From assembly GCF_037126465.1 (NCBI RefSeq), contig NC_088203.1, positions 88,784,668 through 88,848,667 of the forward strand: a stretch of DNA of 64,000 nucleotides, written 5' to 3'. This document shows positions 9,713-20,310 of the stretch, piece by piece. The notes under the pieces were generated by a model. The model was not told the origin of the DNA, made no database searches, and saw only the letters and a program-made list of their open reading frames with translations. Source of the DNA: Ornithodoros turicata. Taxonomy: Eukaryota > Arthropoda > Arachnida > Ixodida > Argasidae. The number at the start of each line of letters is the position of its first letter. The stretch's first letter is position 1. The position numbers were made by a program, and so were the translations under genes.

Positions 9713-11907
9713 GGCGGGATGTGTGGACACACGCCGAGAGAGCGTATACTTCGAAAACGGCATTAAGAAAGTCAGTAAAGATCTCCGATATCGCGTGCTA
9801 GAATGGAGGGTAATTCACTGTCTTCCCGAAAATTCCGCAGAGAGAACCCTCATTAGCCAGAGAGCTCGATCGGGAAAAAGTGACCCTCAATTTGCTAAAT
9901 TGAACGAGAACACTCAGCTCGAGAAAGATGTCGCTCAGATCGAAACGTCCAGTGAATCCCACCGCAAGTCAGAGCAGTTCTTGTTTCTCGTTGGTTAAAT
10001 GACTCGGTCCGTTTAAGGTGCATGATATAGACAAAAAGAAGATTTGCAAAATAATGACTGCAGCGACAGAATCAATGAGCGATAGTTAATGCTTCCTGCA
10101 CCGTATCTATTACTTCTCCTTGCGATCATAAGACAAAGAAATGCCGATTGTGGGTGTTGTTTGAAGGCGCCACATGGAGTATATGGTGCTGCGGAGTTGT
10201 CGAAACTGTGTTTAGCCTTTCATGTTCAGTAAGAGAAACTTGCCCTTCAACACAACTGGCATACAATCTGCGTTCCCATCTTCAAAACGTATATAAACGT
10301 AATCCAGATCCCGGTGCAACATGGCTCTTTCCAGAAAGTTGAAAAAGAAGCCGGTAGGGAAAAAGGTGTAGTAACTAAATATTCTAGAAGCCGAGTCCAA
10401 TAAAAAAAATATATTACATAGAGCACGTCGCTACAATTTGCCTTTGCACAGGCATCGGGCGTCTTCAGAATGAGGCTGGGAATGATTCTCTTATCGAAAG
10501 ACATAATTTCGGGTTGTTGCTCCTCGTCCTGGTGAAAGACGCACCCGCAGCCGAGGTGCTCACATACTGAGCGGACGTAAAGGACTCGCAAATAACTATT
10601 GACGTTTATTTACAACGCGGCAAGCCAGTAACGAATAACAAGTACGCTCAGACAACGCCTCTTAAAGGAAAGGATCTACTTCGAATAGAAAGCGTTAGCA
10701 ATCCGGACGCTCGTAAATGGCATCGCTAATAGACGTAATATGCGTTAAATAAACACGATAACGATGGTCCACTTGAATACAACATGTTCGGAGAAAATAA
10801 GGTTGCAATAGGCTATGGAAGTAGTCCATGGGACTAAATGGACTGAGTGGGGTTGTGTGGAAAAAGAAATTTGAGGTGGGTCATATGCATTTCAGCATGA
10901 TCTTAGCTTGGATGACAGAAGTACACAAAGCGGAGGAAGGAACACGTGTTTGCCGCCAACAACGACCACAAAGCGTAGTTCGCCAGTCGAGTGGCTCCTC
11001 GTCCCTCAGCTCCTCTCATGCGCAGAGACACACTGTTATACTTTTATGTACTTTTTTATAGCGTATACTTTTCCGTTGCAATACACCGCCACCCACCACT
11101 GAAGACAATATGTAGTCAATACTCGCTGCAATACTGGAAGATTCTCCCACAACAGCGTCTAGCATACCCACACTATTCCTAAGGGATGGCGTACGCCAGC
11201 ACGGCGCATGCGCAATGGCGGCAACGCTAGCTTATAGCGCACGCAAAGCCAAAGCACCGTGATCCACGAAACCCTTCATTTCCGCCACGCTTGAGCTATA
11301 CGTACACCCCTAAGGTTTGACGTCCTTCTGGACAGTATAGTTTGAATATACAGGTTGGCCCTGCTTTTTGAACTGCTCATTCATCCTTGGATCTCATTTC
11401 GCGCACTCTTTATTACCATCGTATGGTGGTCGAGATGGCGTCTAAGCTTCCCTTTCGAAAAAGTAACGTCCGTCCGGTCGTATCTCAACGTCATCCCCGA
11501 GCCGCGACGAAAGCTTCGAATTAGCTATCTTACGCGCCATTCCATTTATTGCTGTATTTAAGGTCTTTTATCGGCGCTCGAACGAGAGCGGCAATCACAA
11601 AAAGCTAGCAGCCATTCAGCTTCGTGCAGACAGACACTAAAGTGCCACCGTAAGAGCGAAAATCGTTTCTAGGAACGATCGAACTATACATCAGGGTAGC
11701 ACCCTTGTGCAATAAGTGTAGCTGCAGTATAACAACGTGATGGGGGGGTGAAAAAATGTGCCGTTGTTGTTTTCACATTTCCGGGGCAGTGTCACGACTG
11801 TAGTTGGAAGATATGTGCTATGAGGCACACAGGATGCGTATGCGTTTGCGTTAAGCTGCCACCGCGGAATAAATCTCGCGCCCTTCAGAATACTCCCGAA
11901 TTGATGA
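9713..11907. other. No recognisable gene
   Basis: An ORF of 99 codons starts in the SINE duplication (9699-9998) but has no recognisable domain. Around 11180-11250 there are short GC-rich inverted motifs. Nothing else is supported. Confidence 0.35.
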
Positions 11908-12284
11908 GACTCTTAAAAATTAGGTGGTGGTGGTGGTGGGTGGTGGTAGGGCTTGCCGTTGTCGGCCTCACGTATGTGGGCAACGTCACGACTGACGCCC
12001 TGGGGGAATGTGCGTCCTGGGCCGACTTCTAAGGGAACTGTGCCGACATATGTCTGAAAGCGTCTGAGGAAAACCCAGGAAAAACCCCAGACAACAGAGC
12101 CGGCACCGGGATTCGAACCCGCGTACCTCCCCTTAAAAATGAGTTTCGCCACATAGCACGCTCCTAGCCAACCATCATCCCGAATGACAACGTTCTCGCC
12201 CTTGATTTGTTGAAAACGGGAGGTGGAGCCTATTTTGTACCCATTATGTACGTACATAATGGTACAAAAAATAGGCTCCGCCTC
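11908..12284. mobile_element. Hairpin-tailed repeat, copy 1 (interrupted)
   Basis: It begins with GACTCTTAAAAAT, is interrupted by the SINE, and continues with CCACATAGCACGCTCCTAGC. It ends in a hairpin whose 27-28-nt arms (12225-12251, 12252-12279) start with GGAGCC and meet at GTAC/GTAC with almost no loop. Copy 2 at 29453-29609 shares the first 100 bp and also ends in a hairpin. It is non-coding, probably non-autonomous, and of unknown superfamily. Confidence 0.75.
11921..12131 (-). mobile_element. SINE of (CCA)n-tail subtype, nested in a MITE
   Basis: The minus-strand copy begins inside the tRNA head (B box GGTTCGAATCCC present, A box lost). It continues through the shared core and ends in (CCA)n. 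It is flanked by a perfect 9-bp repeat CTTAAAAAT (11912-11920 and 12132-12140). Removing it restores the start of the hairpin-tailed element seen intact at 29453. This shows the order: MITE first, SINE second. Confidence 0.9.
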
Positions 12285-13254
12285 ACATCTAGTTTATTCA
12301 TCTGTTGTGTTTGCGGTTGCTGCGCGTGTTGTACAAGCGCTCGATCATTGTAGCGAAACCAAGGAAAGTGGTGTTGGCGTCGGCCGCCTGCAATGGACCT
12401 ATTTCGCATACGCGTCGCATCCTAGCAGCTCTCCAGCGAACCACGCTCGGAGCGCCTCAAAACAAATCCACGTGGGTAGCACAAAGGATCAAAACCGGTC
12501 CGGAGTGGGACGGACGAGCTCGCGCTGTTCGTGCGGTCTCCCCTCACTGGTCCCCACTTCTGTCGTCCCCATACTGCGCCATCTAATGAAGACGGAGGTA
12601 ACCCTCTCCGGCGCCTCAAGGTCATGGGCATGCGCATAAGCCGTTGTGAAAAAGGTCCATAACCGTGTGGTGTATGAAACTAGGTGACCACTAATACCAA
12701 TGGAAGTGTTTTCAGTACCGCAATGGATCGACCACAAGTTCAAGCCGTCCTTTCTTACTGACTTTTCCTGCCAGAATATATAGACCCCCACCTCTTCATT
12801 CTGCAATAAGCTTACACGCCTACCACGTAAATATAGTAAACTTGTTCGTGTTGCGCCTGTTCTTGTAGACACGTAATTTGGCTGTATAGCATGCGTGGAG
12901 CGTTGGTTACAGGGCACTAGCGTTGACCTTCTTGAAGGAACAAGATCGCACTTTGTGTGTGTGTGCGTGTGTGGGGGGGGGGGGGGGAGGGCGAATGTGT
13001 CAACGTAGTTTTCCCGCGCTCGTTGTAACAAAGTTGAAGGTAAAAAACAACAAAGGATCGCATATTTTTGCAGTGCTATGCTGTAAATGTGGTGCTCCCG
13101 AGTTATCTCGTACTGTTTCAATGATGAAGTGGAGTCAGGGCTGTTGGGTCTTCCTAATGTAATGCGTACTGGGGCAACATGATGCCATTTCTTATGCGCT
13201 TTTCGGTGAGGAAGATCACTCCTGTTTTCCTTTCTCTTTTTGCGATAAAAGTGG
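12285..13254. other. No gene seen; (GT)n-G16 tract
   Basis: Long overlapping ORFs on both strands (for example 12223-12639 plus, 12489-13301 minus) have no recognisable domain. A (GT)n run followed by about 16 G lies at 12954-12988. Confidence 0.35.
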
Positions 13255-13486
13255 TGTAATGTCACATCAACATGGCAGTCAGATAGTGGTGGACATGGCA
13301 ACGACGAGAAAGAGGGCCACGCTGCTGAACGTGACGTGAAGCGCGTGTCGCACTGCCGGTGGCGAAGGCGACAATTATTAGTCTGGCTTCGATGCTCGAA
13401 GGAGCGGTATTAAACGGTTTTTGTCTATCTGGTATGCCGTATTGCTGGTGCATTCATAGGGGAAGACGGACCCACCCAACGTAACT
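13255..13486 (+). repeat. Left LTR of a Ty3/gypsy-like remnant
   Basis: About 225 bp here are repeated in direct orientation at 13767-13993, sharing GTCAGATAGTGGTG and GCTCGAAGGAGCGGTATTAA. The copy ends GTAACT and runs directly into a primer-binding-site-like TGGTGCCGAGACC. The left boundary is uncertain. Confidence 0.75.
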
Positions 13487-13503
13487 GGTGCCGAGACCAG
13501 GAT
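13486..13503 (+). promoter_or_regulatory. Primer-binding site of the LTR element
   Basis: TGGTGCCGAGACCAGGAT directly follows the left LTR copy. TGG-starting sites next to the LTR are the usual tRNA primer-binding sites of LTR retroelements. Confidence 0.65.
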
Positions 13504-13557
13504 GAGTCGACGACCGCTTGTGTTTCTAACTCGATCGTCGTCGTCCAGTGCTCGATC

Positions 13558-13656
13558 ACCCGTTGGACGCTGGCGCTTCAGAAATATGAAATTACCATTT
13601 AGGATATTAGGGGAGAGATGAACTCGGTGGCGGATGTCCTCGCTAGGACTCCCTAA
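13558..13656 (+). pseudogene. Gypsy-type pol remnant (RNase H end)
   Basis: The frame reads a short block typical of the end of the Ty3/gypsy RNase H domain: LALQKYEITI, a stop codon, then a segment ending VADVLAR, then a second stop. In intact elements this motif lies far downstream of the primer site, beyond gag, protease and most of reverse transcriptase. Here it is only about 55 bp from it, so nearly the whole interior is deleted. The in-frame stop shows that the copy is dead. Confidence 0.75.
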
Positions 13657-13733
13657 GTGAGTTGCTGTCAGGTGTGTCGGATCTGAAGTAGCATTTGCTT
13701 TGCAGGGGTTGCTGTGTTGGTTTAAGGGGACAG

Positions 13734-13993
13734 AGTTACTTTTTTTTACAGAGTTACAGAGTTTTGTTCATCATGGGCCGTCAGATAGTGGTGAAGATGG
13801 GCATGACGGGAAAGAGGGTCACGATGATCATCGTGACGTGGAGTGCATACCGAACTGTCAGGCGTGCTGGCGGCGAACGCGACAATTGGCCTGGCTTCCA
13901 TGCTCGAAGGAGCGGTATTAAGCGGTTTTGTCTACCTGGTACACCGTATTGCTGGTTCTTTCATAAGGGAAACCTGACCCAACCAATGTAACT
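13734..13993 (+). repeat. Right LTR of the Ty3/gypsy-like remnant
   Basis: It starts AGTTAC after a purine-rich stretch (TTTAAGGGGACAG, the likely polypurine tract) and ends GTAACT. AGTTA...TAACT-type ends are known from the gypsy/17.6 group. The last 225 bp repeat the left LTR with considerable divergence, so the insertion is old. Confidence 0.75.
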
Positions 13994-14800
13994 TGTAATA
14001 TATCTGATTTGACTGATTTGACTGATGTGTGTGCCTCCGCATGTTTGCAGCACATCCTGCATAGAATTAGTTCCTCGGAATGCCTAACCAACTAAGGCAC
14101 TGTTACGTAGGACAATGTGCCTTATAAAATGCCTACATCGGTTAGCGAAATACGTGTCGTTAAATTGTGAGTATGTTGCGAGCATGAACCAGTTCTTTTC
14201 AGCATGAAGCGTGAAATATATTGTACCCACATAGACACATAGTCAACATACACATTTCTCTGTTAAAGCAGTTCGAGACAGCTGTAGACATTTGTGGAAT
14301 ATTACAGATGAGGTCGTTGTCTGACAGGAATGCATACTCCGAAGATCGTGTAAATATTTGTGCACACAATGTCCCACCCAGTGATGCAATAAAGAACAGC
14401 ACGATTTCGTATTGAGAGAATGCACCATTCATCTTTAAAAGAATGAGGACTTCAGAGCAGAAAACAGGACCAAATGATTCCCGACGGCATAGCAGGTGAG
14501 AGCTAAACATTGGCTGCGATGCCTTTCACTTGGGAGTACCAATGTGAAAAACAACAACAACCGTTAAATTAATGACAATGAATGGGGAAATTCGCAACTG
14601 TGGAAAGCAAGGCGGGCATGTAAAATATATTTTCTCGATCACATGCCTTCGATTTGCATTGTTCATGTGAAAAAGGGAGGGCCGTGAGGGACACATAGAT
14701 GGCAGCTGGCTGGTATACAGAGAACAAGACTATAATGTCTCATGAGCGGCGTTTCTGTGGAAGCCACCATGATGCGTATTCATCGGGATTTCTCTGTGCT
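13994..14800. other. No recognisable feature
   Basis: No domain-bearing ORF or repeat was recognised. Confidence 0.4.
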
Positions 14801-14811
14801 AATTGGCATAA

Positions 14812-15413
14812 TTGGTAAATGCACTTTCGAATGGAGATAGGCGCTCCCTCTTGTCCGCGTTGACGTCGCCCTGGGCCCATCAGGAATGGTGTCATGACAT
14901 CACCCGGTGGTCGCTTCTGTATGCTGTTGACCCAACGCTTTCATTTGACATGCCAAGCGGTTTCCCTCGCCTCTTTACGTCTCTAGTGCGTCGTTTACGA
15001 CTTAACGTCGCATTCACCCCTGCACTCCGGTATAGGCTGGGCCACAGCACCACGGCGCTGTGTACAACTTGTGGTTTACCGGCAACAATCCGACACATTC
15101 TCGAAGACTGCAGCCAGTACGTACGCGAGCGACGGGCCTTTAAATCTCAACTTGAAATGCTGGATCAGAGGCCATTCAACATCTGCAAAGTTCTCGGCCC
15201 ATGGAATAACCCTGGACATCAGTGCCGTGCACTTGGCGCTCTTCTTTCCTTTCTGAGGGCCACCGGCCTCCTTCACGAACTGTAGGGATTTCCTTCCCAC
15301 GTCATCCTTTCATGTGAACCTTTTTGGAGTGGGGTAGGGTCCTGCACTCAACGCAGGGAAACATCCCACATCATCATCATCCATACATCTATGTTGTTGT
15401 TGTTGTTGTGGTA
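14812..15413 (+). mobile_element. LINE family A relative, C-terminal part and tail
   Basis: A 157-codon frame (14812-15285) carries the region after RNase H in this LINE group. It contains GDRRSLLSALTSP (compare GDRRSILRSLVTP in the 51.6 kb copy), RLNVAFT, and a zinc-knuckle-like CTTCGLPATIRHILEDC, and ends LLSFLRATGL. A stop lies just upstream of the frame, so the copy is 5'-truncated. The 3' UTR differs from that of the other family A copies but also ends in (GTT)n (15391-15408). It is a subfamily of the same lineage. Confidence 0.8.
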
Positions 15414-16064
15414 AATGCACGTATATGGTGCATGTGGTATGTTCAACCTCCAACATTTTCAACACTTTCAAACCCACATAATTCACGATCACTGAAAAGA
15501 GAAAGTCGCATGCACGCACAAAAAAGTAGAGTTGGACACGGTGCCTTGTAAGTGGCAAATCAAATGCGGTATTACAATGCTGATGCATGTGCGTGATAGA
15601 TAATATGAAGTTATTACTTGGGATTTATTTTTACTGTTTATTATAAGATGTCTTGTCAAAATTAACATATTACATAAACTGCGGAAGTCAATTTTTGGCA
15701 AAATCAAACGTTTTCTATAACCAAGAGGGGCCTCACAATGCGGCAATGCTTAGATCGACGTTAAGCTACCCCCTCCCCTAGTTTAAATCCGTCCCATTCA
15801 AATGCATGGGACTTAAACCATCGGCTTAAAGGAGCAATGACGAGACATCAAACATGGCTCGAAACCATATGTCTCATTCCTCAAGCTTTCCATCAGAAGC
15901 CACCATGCAAAATATTTTCGCTCCGTGGTGTACTATAACGGCGCAATGAAATTTACAAAACAGCCTGAGAAAGAAAACCGCGGACGGCCGATACGACCCT
16001 CCCCTGACATAGGGAAGTCCCCGTGCCTTATTTATTTGTCTCGTGAAATCACGCGTCATTTATT
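15414..16064. other. No recognisable feature
   Basis: A weak inverted pair GTCCCAT/ATGGGAC lies near 15790-15815. Nothing else was recognised. Confidence 0.35.
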
Positions 16065-16694
16065 GTTGAATTCCAATGGCAGAGTCGGAGCAAGTGGCAG
16101 ACTCGGCAATGGAGCGGCTTGATCAGGCCTAGAGCAAGTGATCCTAATCTGCGACTGGAACACTTGCGCCCAACTTGGAGTTTTGCCCTGGCCACGGGCC
16201 CTGGCCAATCTCCCTTGGTGGATGACGGCCAGAGACGGAGGAAGAAGAAGGTACTCATGTTCCATTATATCGCCATGTTTTGCAACATCATGGTCCTTCT
16301 AACACACACACACACACACACACAAATAGATCTCCTAACGTTGCCATTGTAATGACTGACTTATCGCTTCCTTCATGAAACAAAATCGCCAAAATACGCG
16401 AAAGACTAGTCACGGCGAAGACGCGTTGCGAGGCGGCCATGTTGGCGAAGCAGAGACAGGAAATAGGAAGCACAAGCGACAAGTCACACGTCACATAGAG
16501 TTCCGGTTGAATCTGCCTATTTTGGCGGAGCAGTCTGGGTTGCTCCCTGGAGCGACCTTGGCTCGAATGCCGCTCCGAAGCTCCCATTGGAAGACTCCAG
16601 AACTGTTCACAATCTGCCAATCGAACAGACTTGCTCTCGGCGGAGCAAGAAAACTTGCTCCGGAGGCGCTCCGAATCTGCCATTGGAATTCAAC
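16065..16694. mobile_element. TIR element, 630 bp
   Basis: The left end GTTGAATTCCAATGGCAGA recurs in exact reverse complement at the right end, continuing with TCGGAGC after one change. Internal copies of CAATGGNAG...TCGGAGC occur near both ends. A (CA)n run lies at 16302-16324. There is no transposase frame, and no convincing flanking duplication was found. Confidence 0.65.
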
Positions 16695-16926
16695 ACCTAC
16701 TTGAGCTGTATCGCTCTACGTCACGGATCACGTGCCCCGGGGCCAGGGTACGTCACGACCTTCCCTCGTTCTCCGATACGCTCTTTTCACGAGTGGAGGA
16801 TTGCGAAAACGAAGGCTTCGCACGCGCTCTGTGGGTCACCTGCACTCGTCGTTCTTACGTAGGAGCTCAGTTTAGTTGTTGCAGAACACGCCGCGGCGAA
16901 AAAAAAAAAAGAAAAACTAAGGTCAC

Positions 16927-17726
16927 CTCACTGCCAGGGATAGGAACCGATATTTTTTTTTTCGGTTCGGGTTCAGGTTCAGACATATTGGTTCGGTTCC
17001 GGTTCAGCTCCGCAGCAGCACAAAATAACGGTTCGAACCCGTTCAGAAAAGTGAATTTTTAGCAAGTTGCCATGGGTTAAAAGCAAGCACATTCTTACGA
17101 TTCTCAAATAACACAATGTACTTTTGTTGTTGTTGTTGTCGAGACAGCAGTGGTCCACAGCAACACTGCGTGTTACAGATCTGCATTTTAGGTGCAGCAT
17201 TACGGTATTACTATATTTATATTTATATGCTATAATACTATATTTATATGCTCACTCATCTTATACATCCTGTTACATCCTGCTCAAGGACTGGCCGTTA
17301 TTTTCCCAGCCCAAAATGAAAACTTGGGGTTGCTGGACGACAAAAATCGCGTACAAGGAAGCCTACAACTACCGAAAGGACGACGTCGAAACTAACATAA
17401 CTGAATGAACGCAATAGCTGCGAGGAGGAAATACCTGGCGCACTTGGGTTGCGGTTTTGTTTTATTCAGTTTAGGTTCCGAATTTCTTTGGCAACACAGC
17501 TCAGTCCGCTGTGTAAATCGTAGTTCCGATCTCTAACAACACACATTACGTCTGAACCGTTTCGCGAACCGCGGTAACCGCCTAGATCTATGTCGGTTCA
17601 GTTCCGGTTCGGTTCAACGCGAGAAAAAGATATTTTGGTACGGTTGAGTTTCGGTTCAGCGAAAAATACGGGTTTTTAGCGGTTTTCGGTTTGGGTTCAG
17701 TTTCGGTTCCGATCCCTGCTCAGTGC
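16927..17726. mobile_element. hAT-like non-autonomous element, GGTTC-saturated
   Basis: The element proper is 16935-17718. It starts CAGGGATAGGAACCG and ends with the reverse complement CGGTTCCGATCCCTG (14 of 15 positions). It is flanked by CTCACTGC and CTCAGTGC (7 of 8). An 8-bp duplication with CAGGG-type ends is the hallmark of the hAT superfamily. The first 100 and last 140 bp are built from degenerate CGGTTC/GGTTCC words. The middle is AT-rich with no transposase. Confidence 0.85.
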
Positions 17727-17829
17727 TCGGTTTAGTTTGCGTGGGCGGAAGATCGAAATAGAATATTCCGGGCATACTTTGGTCCCGTTGTCATAAAGCC
17801 CGCCTACTCGGAGCGTTTTTAAGAGTAAT

Positions 17830-17960
17830 ATCACGGTCCCTTGATAGCTTTCTGGTCATGTAGCTCCGTCAAAAAGTTGGCCTAGGGACAACGGGAGCCG
17901 CGTGGTGGCGCCGCGATCGGAACGCGGTAGAATCTCCCGCTCGGGCCAGTCATGGGAACG
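17830..17960 (+). repeat. Copy of the segment upstream of the THAP relic
   Basis: The sequence matches, in inverted orientation, 19695-19850, which lies just 5' of the THAP-domain relic. Shared blocks include ACGGTCCCTTGATAGCTT, CTGGTCA, GTGGTGGCG/ATGGTGGCG and CATCGGAACGCGG-like sequence. Here it is not followed by a THAP frame. It may be a duplicated promoter or 5' UTR, or part of a repeat that carried both. Confidence 0.6.
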
Positions 17961-18204
17961 GCAGATGCAGTGTTGTTTTTGCGCTTTTCCAGACATCCTA
18001 CGAGAAAATTATTTGTTGCAATGGTTTTCTGCTACGTTGCAGCAACTATAATCGAATAATCGTTTTCTGTTTGGCATTATTTTATGCGTAAAGCTGCTGC
18101 CGACCACTTCGAGTGGCACGGATGTATTGTCGCGAGTCTCCTATCTTCAAACCCTCAACCCGAGATTCTAGCGCAGTTTATGTGCATAGGGCACGGTGGT
18201 AAGG

Positions 18205-18304
18205 TGATCTGTACTTTACTTAGCGGGTACAGTACATTTTACAGTTAATTGCGGACAGTTGCTGCGCCCATGACGGCGTACTAATTGACGCGATCGGCCG
18301 ATCG
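18205..18304 (+). repeat. Uninterrupted copy of an 18.2/18.6 kb duplication
   Basis: This roughly 100-bp segment is repeated at 18585-18653 plus 19112-19140, where it is split by the 458-bp element. Shared blocks: GTACTTTA, TACAGTTAAT, GACAGTT, CATGAC and TTGACGCGATCG. It serves as the empty-site reference for that insertion. Confidence 0.7.
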
Positions 18305-18650
18305 CAATCGCACCAGTCCTTTCACGAGGTACCAGATGAGTTCTCTCAATTGTTGCCACGAAGCTGATGAAGACAAAAGTATAGCGTCTAAAAAGATCCC
18401 GACTGACAGACACGTCACGAAATTTAACCGCTGTGCCCTTGTCCCGTTCATCTCTTGTTTTAGCCATCTATCGTCTGGACCTCATTTCTTTTACGAGACT
18501 GAAAGGAACCGCCATGTATCCGACATGCTTCCGTGAATCAATCTCGAGCGGCCTTTTTATCCTGCCATGCTAAAAGACTTTAATGATGCGTACTTTATTT
18601 AGCGTGTAAAGGACTTACTACAGTTAATCGCAGACAGTTACATGACCGCT

Positions 18651-19114
18651 TAGAGGGAGCGTTCACATGTAGCAACCCGGCAGTTCCACCCACAAGCAAC
18701 CTTACGGCAACCGGAGAGTGTGGGTTCGAATCCAACTGGTGGAGTCTTTTCCTTATCAACCATTTGTCAAATTACAGTCTTTTTTTTTTGCGCGAATAGA
18801 TCATTATTACCTTCCAGAATGGCAATTGACATATTTTCGTGACGTTCGTAAAAAAAAAAAAAAAAGAAAGAAATCAAGCTATTTCTGAGCTGCACGTGCA
18901 GGATTTGAACCCGTGAATCCACGCCCTCGGGAGCAACGTGACAGTACTCCTCTCGCTGATTGGCCAGCGCGCGAGCAACTTTTCAAGTTTTCGTTCGAGG
19001 AGCGATTACGAGCAACTTGAGTTGCTGGAGGTTGCCGGTGTCGACCGACTGCCAATAACTCCAAAGTTGCTCAGAGTTGGTGGGAAGAGCTGCTCAGTGT
19101 GAACGCTGCCTTAG
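18651..19114. mobile_element. Harbinger-like TIR element with 3-bp TSD
   Basis: The element proper is 18654-19111 (458 bp). Its ends are AGGGAGCGTTCACA and, reverse-complemented, AGGCAGCGTTCACA. It is flanked by TAG on both sides. The flanking sequence without the element matches the uninterrupted copy at 18205-18304. The 3-bp duplication is compatible with the PIF/Harbinger superfamily, though TAG is not the usual TWA. No transposase frame is present. Confidence 0.8.
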
Positions 19115-19338
19115 TATTTGACGCGATCGCTCGACGGCGATTACACGATTATTACAAATGTTGACATCCCTGGGAGCCAAATCAGCTCAAAAGCCCCAGT
19201 TCCATAGCAATTTTCTTTCAGGTTCTATCCATAAAAGCACTGAATTCGTTGTTGGTGTCTACGGCAGACGCCTTCTTTTTACGGGGTTGTTTCCCGGGCA
19301 TCGTTGTCTGACGGAACGGCTTCGCACTTTCGGCGTGC

Positions 19339-19657
19339 TCAGATACGACGGCAGCCGTCAAATATGCGCGGCACTGCATCTTCTAGAAGCTTTGACTTTC
19401 CACGCTTGTGCAGCACTTTATCGCCGTTGATGACGAGTTCGTTGTGCCATACGGCATCGCTGTGGTCAAAGTGCTCCTCGCAGACACGTGTGTGTGGAGA
19501 GTCAAAACAAACTGAACTGCCCACCATCAATGCGATGGATGGCACGTTTCTACTTCTCACGCTTGTCAGAATTCGCAGGAAAAGCGAACATGTACATCCC
19601 CTTGCCACCCCCTGAATACCCAGAGCGACATTTGGTAACACAGCATGTCTCTGGCAT
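19339..19657 (-). pseudogene. THAP-type zinc-finger domain, decayed
   Basis: An ATG at 19657 (minus) opens MPETCCVTKCRSGY, a typical THAP N-terminus with the first zinc cysteines. FAFPANSDKREK follows, with a TAG exactly where the conserved tryptophan is expected. A TGA and a frame change come next, then RVCEEHF (the C-x2-H pair) and DAVPRIF (the conserved AVPTIF-like box). A full THAP domain of about 90 residues is therefore visible but broken by two stops and one frameshift. THAP domains bind DNA in host regulators and in P-like transposases; nothing C-terminal shows which this was. Sequence 5' of the ATG is duplicated at 17830-17960. Confidence 0.8.
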
Positions 19658-19850
19658 GCTGCTAGCACACGGTTATAACGCGACAACAGCCCAAAAACGT
19701 GTACTGCAATGGGAGACGCAGGCGTCTCTCTCCCGCGTTCCGATGGCAGCGCCACCATGCGGGCGCTCCGGTCCCTGGGCAAAGCTTCCCCATAGAGTTA
19801 CGGAGAAGCTGCGTGACCAGGAAGCTATCAAGGGACCGTGGTAATATCAA

Positions 19851-20129
19851 CCAAAACTTACCCTGGATTTGACAAAAAATTATCCGTGAACCGGAAATTA
19901 TGCCTAACAGTGACCATCGCATAGGGCGGTCTCCTGAGAAATGCGCACGAGCTGTGGAAGTGAATGCGATGAGCTTCACAGCAGCAGGGCTGGGACAGTG
20001 GGCGGGTGGTCTATGACTGGGGAGCGAAGGTTTCACGTGATCGATTTAAACCCGCCGTCAATAAACCAATGGCTTAAATAAGTTGCTGAATACGGCTGAG
20101 AGTGTAAGGACGATGGATTTGAATAATGG
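19851..20129. other. No recognisable feature
   Basis: Nothing recognised. Confidence 0.4.
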
Positions 20130-20310
20130 CTGGCGCCAATTCTGCTCTCTCGCATTTCCCAGAAAACGTCTAAATAATAAGTTAATTAATCAAGTTTAGC
20201 TAATTTGTCATTTAGCTAATAGTTGGATACGCTGTAGTACAAGATGTCCGCCTCTCCGTTAAAGGTCAGCTATGCCGATATCCCAAATAGTCGAAACGGC
20301 TGTGATATTC
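20130..20310. repeat. Interspersed repeat, related to 26.1 kb and the 2983 TIR
   Basis: TTAAAGGTCAGCTATGCCGAT (20260-20280) recurs in inverted orientation near 26235-26255 with small changes. AAGATGTCCGCCT followed outwards by TTAATTAA resembles the subterminal part of the 2983-3762 element. It is probably a fragment of a common tick DNA transposon. Confidence 0.45.

Noticed and set aside
9699..9998. 99-codon plus ORF after the SINE
   Set aside because: The start codon lies in the SINE target duplication; no domain, Kozak or splice support.
12489..13301. 270-codon minus ORF as a gene
   Set aside because: Low-complexity segments, no recognisable domain, crosses a (GT)n-G16 tract and part of an LTR.
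18700..18740. Pol III B box / tRNA-like head (GGGTTCGAATCC)
   Set aside because: Lies inside the TIR element 18654-19111 with no A box at proper spacing.
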